Origin: Combretum micranthum
Taxonomy: Eukaryota; Streptophyta; Magnoliopsida; Myrtales; Combretaceae
DNA length: 64,000 nt
NCBI GenBank assembly: GCA_024138025.1
Contig: JAMXBD010003365.1
Coordinates: 1 to 64,000 of the forward strand
Direction: 5' to 3'
Shown here piece after piece: positions 56,667 through 64,000 of this stretch. The first letter of the stretch is position 1. Each line of letters begins with the position of its first letter. The notes below the pieces were generated by a model. The model had not been told where the DNA came from and did no database searches. It saw only the letters and a list, made by a program, of their open reading frames with translations. The translations under genes and the position numbers were made by a program.

Positions 56667-59418
56667 TGTCACATCCCGAAAATTAATCTATACAGTCCCT
56701 CGTAATTATCAAAGGTTTATGGAGTTCGGCTAACTCATGGTCCTAAACATCTGATAACTACTAGGCTCACTAATATATGCCGTACTTAAAAATACTTACA
56801 AAAATGGAGACTATAATTAAGTTTTTGGTACTTACGAGTATTATTCCAGGCATTTTGTGTTGTTTCTTATAGATTTCCTACAATAGAAACTGTAAGGTGG
56901 TGAGCATAATTCCACATGCTCAGTAAGTGGTCAGAATCTTACAATACTTTTTAAAGCATTTAGCAAACACGTTTATTAAATGTATGCACGATCAAATATT
57001 ATGCCATCCACATGATGTAGACCGATTCATCACAAGATTAGAGAAATTAACCCCACTCTAATCTGGGTTTCGAGGAGTTTAACGCAAATTCATTTTCCAT
57101 AAAACCAGGAATGTGCAATGGACCGCTGTCCTCCCAAAAACCATTTAGGACTATCCCTCAGATAGCTTGTAACCTTTATTGCAACCTCCTCTCTTGTCAC
57201 TTAGTTCAATAAAGATAAGAAGAAGAAATCCATTCTCACCTGAACGGTCGGTTTGATGGACGCAAGATGTTTGATGTCTCGTGTAATGCGAGTCATTCTA
57301 TTAATATCCAACTAAATTCTTATAATACCTGGTTTACTTTAGATGATCACCCAATTCATCATATCACATCAAGCAATTACAAAACAAACAAACATTTAAT
57401 CAATCACATGCATTTATTTTCTAGGTTACCATTCACACACAATGTATTGATACAAAGATTCTTTTAAGAATAGCTATGAAGCTGGACCACTTACCAGAAT
57501 AGGTTTCGTGTATGGAATAGATTGTTGTGGAGTATTACCTAAGAAAATGATTTTGATAAGATGAATTAGTATTATAATGCAAGATCTTGTTTTAGTTGTA
57601 GTATGATTATACTATAAGGTCTATTTAAGGAATAAAATAACTTTATTAGAAGATTCATCATATTTATAAGTTAGTATATAAGGAACTAATGAGCTTATTT
57701 TGCTTTTATTAAAAAGCATTGTGAAATTAAGCACTTTAGGTATTTAATTAATTTTTTGAAAAGTTATAATTTTGTTTGAAAGAATTCTAAATAGTTCGAT
57801 AAGTGGGTATAGCTTGAAATGTTTAGAAAAGTTATTAATTTATATAACATATGATATAGTCGTTTAATTTATAATTTCAAAGTTATTGTTTCTAAGAGTT
57901 GCTAAGCTTTAAACTTTATAACTAATTATTACATTAATATTGGGTAATCCTTTTATTGGGGTATACATGTTATTATTGGTACTAATATACTTAGTTAAGT
58001 AAAGTATTAAGGTGGTTATGACATTGATAAATAGTGTAAATATTCAAAAAAATGTGAAAAAAAAAATCATAAGTGTCAATAATTTCAGTACGAAAATCTT
58101 GGAGTAATAATATAATATTTTTTTATTTTTAGAAATCGTTTAGGTATTTTATACTAGAAGTTCGGATTTCATTATTCCTAATATATTTGCAGTTATAATC
58201 ATGTAATTTTTAAAAATATCAAAATTTCATGAAAAATTCTAAAAATTTTATATGTTGTGACTAATATTATATTGTACTTACTGTAAAATTTTGGAGCTGA
58301 ACGAACAAGTTTTGATGTTGCAATTAATCCTCGTCGGAGATCAGCTAGGCTTCACTGGCGCCACCTCAAGACGGCGGTTTTACTACCGCCACAATTGTCA
58401 GACAGCCTTCTCCTAATTTTAGACTCCTAACTTCCAAATTTGGTGATTTTCTGATTTCGGATGTGGGTTTGGTGAATTTTACAAGTTATGGGTGGTATTT
58501 ATAGCGAAATTCCGAAGTTTGTTAATTCGATAAAAATTACCACGTGTCAAATTTTTTTCATGAAAAATTACCACATAATCCTTACATTTTACAGGTTCAT
58601 ACTGGTATATAGTGATTTTTTACAAATGTTAGGTAATTTTCCTAATTTGGACACCTAATTTGCATGCATGCACAATTATTTTAAATTTGTTCTTATGTAA
58701 AAAAATATGTTGTCTGTTTTCACAAAATTTCCCAATTTTTCCTGATTTTTTCAGAGTTTTTATTGATGTTTATGTCTCCATTTGGTAATTGTTTGGTTAA
58801 TTTGCTACTTTTTAAGTAAATTTGTTGTTTTTTTGGAATTTTCCTTCAAATTTTCCAAAATTTAGAGTTCTAGGTTTTCATAATGATTATGATATTTCTA
58901 GGGGCTTGATAATTTTTGTCTCCCATTTTTGGTGTTTTGTAGGGGAATTTAGGGATTTTTAAGTTAATTTATGGGTATTTTAGTCTTTTTACTACTTTAA
59001 TTTGGTTTTATATGATAAATTCAGCCAAATTTTACACTATTCATTGATTTGTCTACATTGAATTTACCTTAATTTACTTTTCATTCTTACTATTACTTAA
59101 TTACAATTTACTATTTCATAATTTGCTATCTACTATTTATTTTACAATTTACTATTAACCTTGATTATTTACTATTTACCATTACTATTATTTATTTAGT
59201 CAAGGAGTTTTGTTTTTATTTTTATTTGGGTTTTAAATTCTTATATTGATTTTCTAATCTTTGATAATTTCTTTTGATTTTTAAGAGCATTATATTCTTA
59301 ATATCGTTTTTTCTTTTCGCTTATTTATTCAATTCTAGCTATTATCTTACTTAGTTCTATAAACATTCTTATATTATTTTAGTTTTAATTTTATATTATA
59401 TGAAAATGGGGTATCACA
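56667..59418 (-). mobile_element. Nested solo LTR, TSD TTATA (copy 2)
   Basis: Counterpart of 10027-12853, with TTATA at 56662-56666 and 59419-59423. It lacks about 60 bases near 58020 that in copy 1 include two AGCTATAATTGATA units. Confidence 0.9.
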
Positions 59419-60030
59419 TTATATGACAAAAAAAACCTTAGAAATGGATAGATCTTTTCGAATAGATAGAAAATGGTATATTATATGCGAAATTCCGAGT
59501 TAAAATGAGCAAGTTATGACCATTTTTAAATGGAATTTCATTCTACACGATTTTTGACGAATATAGTGAAATAGAATTAGAAAGTTTAAGTAGAATTTTT
59601 ACGAAATACTCATCCCGAGTATTTCTTTTGTCTAGATGACAAAATACGATATTTTCCTTCCTAAAAATTACTACAACTAAGAAGATTACGAAATGGACGA
59701 GTGAGTTATTCCTCTTAATTTTGTTACTTGCTTGTGCTTGTAGAATAGTAGAATTAATATACTAAGAAAAGATAAAAATGGACAGGTATGGGGAATTCAG
59801 GGATATGTATATATGTGATTCTATGCTTATGTGATGAAATGAGATTAAGAATATCATAACTTCAAATTGTTTGTTAAGTATTTTGTCTACCTGTGATAAG
59901 ATCATATTTTATACAAGTTTGATGTTTAATTTGTGATAAACTTATCATAAATTGCTAGAATTGGTACTTGTTTTGGTTAAAATTCATGTTTCGGGTCTAA
60001 TTTGAACAAAGGGAAGCAAAACAAGCACTT

Positions 60031-61895
60031 TGAAATGAAAATAGGACAACTCAGGGGGTATGCCGGCTTTTCTAAATCCTAAGCTGCCAGTGTACAGCTA
60101 GCCTTCATGATGCTCAGAATGCAAAATTGTAAAACCGCCTCTACGCCACGACCTTGAGGCGGTGTAGACTGTGGAAGCTAAACAAACTGGCTCTACACCG
60201 CCAGTGTAGAAGGAAAAAGAAGCCATCTTCTGCAATTTTGTTTAACGTTGGCTTTTGATAATCAAAAGCCTCCGGCATTGAGACGGCTTACAAGATGAAC
60301 AGGTTCGCATTCCTCAAAGCCGTTGCATACACTACTGGCCTATTTCAATTATCAAGCCTTCTTTCATTTGAACGTACACCGTCATGTAAGCCGTCGACGT
60401 AGAAGGTGAACAAGGCTGTGTAGATGGTAAGCACTAGCTCAGAGCTTAAAAGTTGCCAGTGCAGAAGGAGTTCAATGTATGTCGATTGCATATGCTACCG
60501 GCCTTGGAGCAGTGTAGGTTGAAGATTAGGAGGTATAACCAAACATGAATGCTAAGTTGAAGATGAATGGACGACTTTTAATGTATTATCTAAGCCGGCA
60601 TGAAAGCCACCGGCTTTGAAACGGCCTTCCTTATAAAAATGGCCAACGTTTCATTTCTGTGTATATACGCCGGCTAGATCCATTTCTAAGCCGTCAGCAT
60701 ACAAGCATCCTAGACTTGTAACTGAAGATGAAAGTTGTCGGTACACTGCCTGTGCAATTAAGAGATGGACTTTACGCCGCATATAAGACTGCCGGCATAG
60801 AAAGTGTAACTGTCGGCATATATGTTGAAACTACAGATTTCCATTAATGTTTCTCACGAAATTTTTCTATATAAAGGGGATTTCCTCTACTTTCATAAAG
60901 AAAATCAGAGAAACAATTCAAAATACATTCAGTAGATAGATAAGTAGTTGTTAGCACTTCATAGAGATTTGTGAGAGATTTGGAGCTTTCTAGGAATTTG
61001 CAATTGAAGATTTTGATATTTGAATTGGTGATATCTAATCTCCCTTTTCTTATGCAATTCATCTATCTAATCTCTTTGTCATAATGATATCAATTGCATA
61101 TTCTTATCTGATTATTGAATCATCATCCATGAGTAGCTAAACTTTTTTGTGGAAAGTGATGAAATCCTAATCTTGCTAAAGTGATCTTTGAATTTATGTT
61201 ATAGGATTGTTAGTATTATGGGATATTTGTAATGAATCCTGATTATCTATCTTGTTTCTGTATGAAATTAGACTGATAAGAATTTTGGTAATTCGGAAGA
61301 AGAATTAAAGTTCATAGGAATTCATGAATTAAGATTAAGCAACAATTGGGAGGGGAGTTTAATCTGATTTAGAAATTGTCCATGCAATTCATGCAATGTT
61401 TTATGTTAATTTCTCACTAAGGAATAAGGAGAAGTTGATTTAGGGATTAGACAATTGTAGAATCGGGAGGTTTATAATTGTGAATTCAATTCCATTGATA
61501 ATTATTTAGTGAAAGCTAATAAATTATTTTGTGGTTTACTAAAACTTGATAGTTTTAGGTCTTGACAATTTCATAAATATCCACAATTTAACTTCTATAT
61601 AATATAACTTCAGTATGATTAGCAAAGATTAGGGTAGATTTGCTCCTTCCATATTTATCTTATATATCTCTCTAACAATTCATTGCATGCTATTAAGTTA
61701 GATCAGAATTAGATAATTAGTTTAGATTGATACAATTTGATTGCCTAAATATTAGTTAAAGCTAATATCGATCTAGTAGTTAAATTGATCATTGTGGGAA
61801 TGATACCCTACTCATTTTGTATTACTTGATCAAACCCAGTATACTTGCTGGTAGTATCCGTGCTCATATTTTCTATACATATTTTAAGCGGATCA
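60031..61895 (+). mobile_element. Probable Tat/Athila-type solo LTR (copy 2)
   Basis: Counterpart of 13469-15362, with the same ends. The part at 61340-61690 has an unusually high number of small deletions against copy 1, for example five bases lost in the GCGGAAGTGGCGGAG segment. Confidence 0.55.
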
Positions 61896-63621
61896 ACTTG
61901 CATTTATGCTTGCTTATTGTCTGCAAAATTGTTTGATCGCACCTAAGAAACCTTAATAAGGTATGGCTTAAGAAGAATAAACGATCACGCATGGCATCCA
62001 TCGAATCACATTTCTTTCGGAAGGCTGCTACTCCTACACGTAGAGTTGGATTGGTTGTTATCGTGCCAAGACACTGGCCATGTTCCTTCCTAGAGAATCC
62101 AAATCACACTGGAAATGCGACTCTAGGTTTGGAGCCGAGCCAACCGAACGCTTTGGGGGGGAGACCTGGAGACTAGTAGTAGAAGGTCAAGGATCTTCAT
62201 CAACAATTCCCTAACGTTCGACACGAAAGGGGTAAATCCATTCTATATATGGTTTCCGAATAACTATATATATTTGTGTAATTACGTGATTATTACATAG
62301 CATGCATAGCATATGCGTGAAAATTTAAATGAACTTATTTGAAATCATGATACGAATGAAAAGGAATACCTCACTAAGCTAGTTGTAAGCTTATACTCCC
62401 ATAGATTTTGTTGAAACAGATATACCCGTAGCTTTAATCGAAGATCATGACATTAAGGAAGTCATGGATGGATGTTAAACTTTTATGAAGGTAATGGTAA
62501 CATTAGATGAAGTTACTTTGTAAGATTCTTTATATGTAATGTATACTATGTTAGTATTTTGGAGATTTCTAAAAAGTTTATTTATATAGATTTAGAGACA
62601 ATAGCGGCGGTATGCCCCTAAGAATTGTAACCAATCATGTTTATGTTTATACTAAGTATTTTCCTTACCTTGTTACTTATATAGATTTGGAGACAATAGC
62701 GGCGGTATGCCCCTAAGAATTGTAACCAATCATATTTATGTTTATGATAAGTATTCTCCTTGCCTTGTTACTTAATCGTTATCAATGTAAATTGCGCTAC
62801 TCCGATAAGTGCCCTTGGTTGTGATGTACGTCTTGTACATGATATGGAAGCCCTTGCGTGACAAGATAGTCATTCTTAGGTTTTAGTATCGTATACGACG
62901 GACTATCACGTTTAAGGTACCCCTTGGGACGTGACACATAACAAGTCAAGCACATACACACTTATATTTGTATCACACACACAATTATAGCACCTTCTTA
63001 GTTAAGCCTAATTTTAATAACACACACAAATATAACACAAAACAAAATATAGAAAATATTTTATAAATATATATATTTAGTACTAAGAAAATATGTGTCA
63101 TAAACATATAATCATGTAATAATCATACAACATTACGAGCATATCACCAAGTAATACATTTCATAAAGAAAATATGTGTATACGTATCACTAAACAAAAT
63201 TATAACATAAAGCATATGAGATGCAAAAATTACACAATCATATAATAAAGAATACGCAATAAATCATACATTGTTTTAGCTGATTCCATTTCAGATATTT
63301 ACAAAAGTAATTTAAGCCAAATGGATTAATTTAGAGTGATAAAAAAATTAACAAAAATTTATCTAATATTTATCATGTAACATGAAACATGTGATCTACT
63401 ATGGCATGCTATGCTACAAATAAAATGTTTTACACATTCATAGCACAACTAAGTTATCTATTATTTTTCATATACAGCCCCTTAAATATACTCCCTCTCA
63501 ATTATTTAAACTTTATACTTCAAGCTATTACTTCCTCTAAGCTTCTTAAATTATCTAAATGCATACTTGTCTAGACCTTATACATATTCAAATTTTCTTA
63601 TTCTTACAACCATGTTCTAAT

Positions 63622-64000
63622 ACCATAAGGCCATACCCCACAGGTTGCCCTAGAAGTATGATGTGTTATGTATCAAACTAAAGTCATAGACATGGTATTC
63701 AACCATCTAAAGCTTCCGGAAAGATACATGGACATCACACTTGCAGAATATTTCATGGCGTCTATAGTTATACAGGACCCAAGGTTGTTTAAAATAAGAA
63801 TGCAAGATACAAAGATATAAACAAGAATTACAATTCATGGGACTTACATTAAGTCTTAACTCATCATAAACTTTATCTAAACTACAAATCTCAAAACTTC
63901 CTTATGAATAACTTCAAATCTCTCTTCATCCCATAATTATTCTTTATATTCCTTTTGATCCTGAAATCAAACATTTCAGAGAAGTGTGAGCTCAACTGGC
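63622..64000 (-). mobile_element. Old Del-like LTR, copy 2, cut by window end
   Basis: Counterpart of the first 379 bases of the LTR at 17088. It is preceded by CTAAT (63617-63621) as in copy 1. The rest lies beyond the window. Confidence 0.6.

Larger units (their letters stand above)
53614..62936 (+). mobile_element. Large solo LTR with nested solo LTRs, TSD CATAA (copy 2)
   Basis: Counterpart of 6955-16402, flanked by CATAA at 53609-53613 and 62937-62941. It is 125 bases shorter than copy 1, mostly through small deletions and the ~60-base indel inside the nested LTR. Confidence 0.75.
46673..64000 (+). repeat. 17.4-kb direct duplication, copy 2
   Basis: Same order of elements as 1-17466, in 17328 instead of 17466 bases. 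The excess of small deletions is strong in places, notably 61340-61690, where several bases are missing from unique sequence as well as from homopolymers. The left junction at 46673 is directly visible: AT-rich single-copy sequence passes into the terminal repeat of the MITE. The right end is cut by the window. Confidence 0.95.

Noticed and set aside
1..64000. The two 17-kb copies as LTRs of a giant retrotransposon
   Set aside because: The repeats contain complete nested insertions with their own target duplications, have no TG/CA ends as a whole, and enclose host gene exons.

Overview
This window reads as nuclear DNA of a flowering plant. It is AT-rich and packed with nested LTR retrotransposons of the Ty3/gypsy superfamily (chromovirus Tekay/Del-like and Tat/Athila-like lineages). 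It also holds a foldback MITE and the last two exons of one spliced host gene. I see no bacterial, organellar, rRNA, tRNA or CRISPR features. Nearly all open reading frames are decayed retrotransposon fragments or chance frames.

Large-scale layout. Bases 1-17466 and 46673-64000 are two copies of one segment in direct orientation; both are cut by the window edges. Copy 2 is 138 bases shorter. The single-copy middle (17467-46672) holds older retrotransposon fragments and the host gene.

Duplicated segment, in copy 1 coordinates: a MITE (1-291); the 3' LTR, polypurine tract and integrase/chromodomain remains of a minus-strand chromovirus (1439-6760); a solo LTR dropped into that integrase (4000-5938, target duplication GTCCG); and a 9.4-kb block bounded by LTR ends and CATAA duplications (6955-16402). 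That block has no coding region. It is best read as a solo LTR carrying a second, minus-strand solo LTR (10027-12853, TTATA) and probably a third, Tat/Athila-type one (13469-15362). An old minus-strand LTR follows from 17088.

Middle. A Del-like minus-strand pol (RNase H, RT, protease, gag; 21138-26930) is split by a 3.6-kb solo LTR (21476-25069, ATACT) and its gag is cut by another LTR at 26931. Next come a Tat/Athila-type LTR (27596-29256), a truncated Tat gag-pro-RT (29272-32366), a piece of a second LTR of the 27596 family (32367-32744), and a nearly complete minus-strand Tat element (32745-43375). This last element has its 3' LTR, polypurine tract, two tandem-repeat arrays, integrase, two RNase H domains, RT, protease and gag, but no 5' LTR. 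Its broken end carries a 42-bp piece of gag and then meets the intron of a host gene. The surviving exons of that gene (44578-44769 and 45005-45087) encode an arginine/glycine-rich tail like that of plant ALBA-domain proteins.

I do not see an undescribed functional system. The most notable things are the 17-kb duplication, whose copy differences mix real-looking repeat-number changes with deletion-type noise; the run of solo LTRs with clean target duplications; iterated CCGGC-type words in several unrelated LTR promoters; and the templated-looking junction at the host gene.
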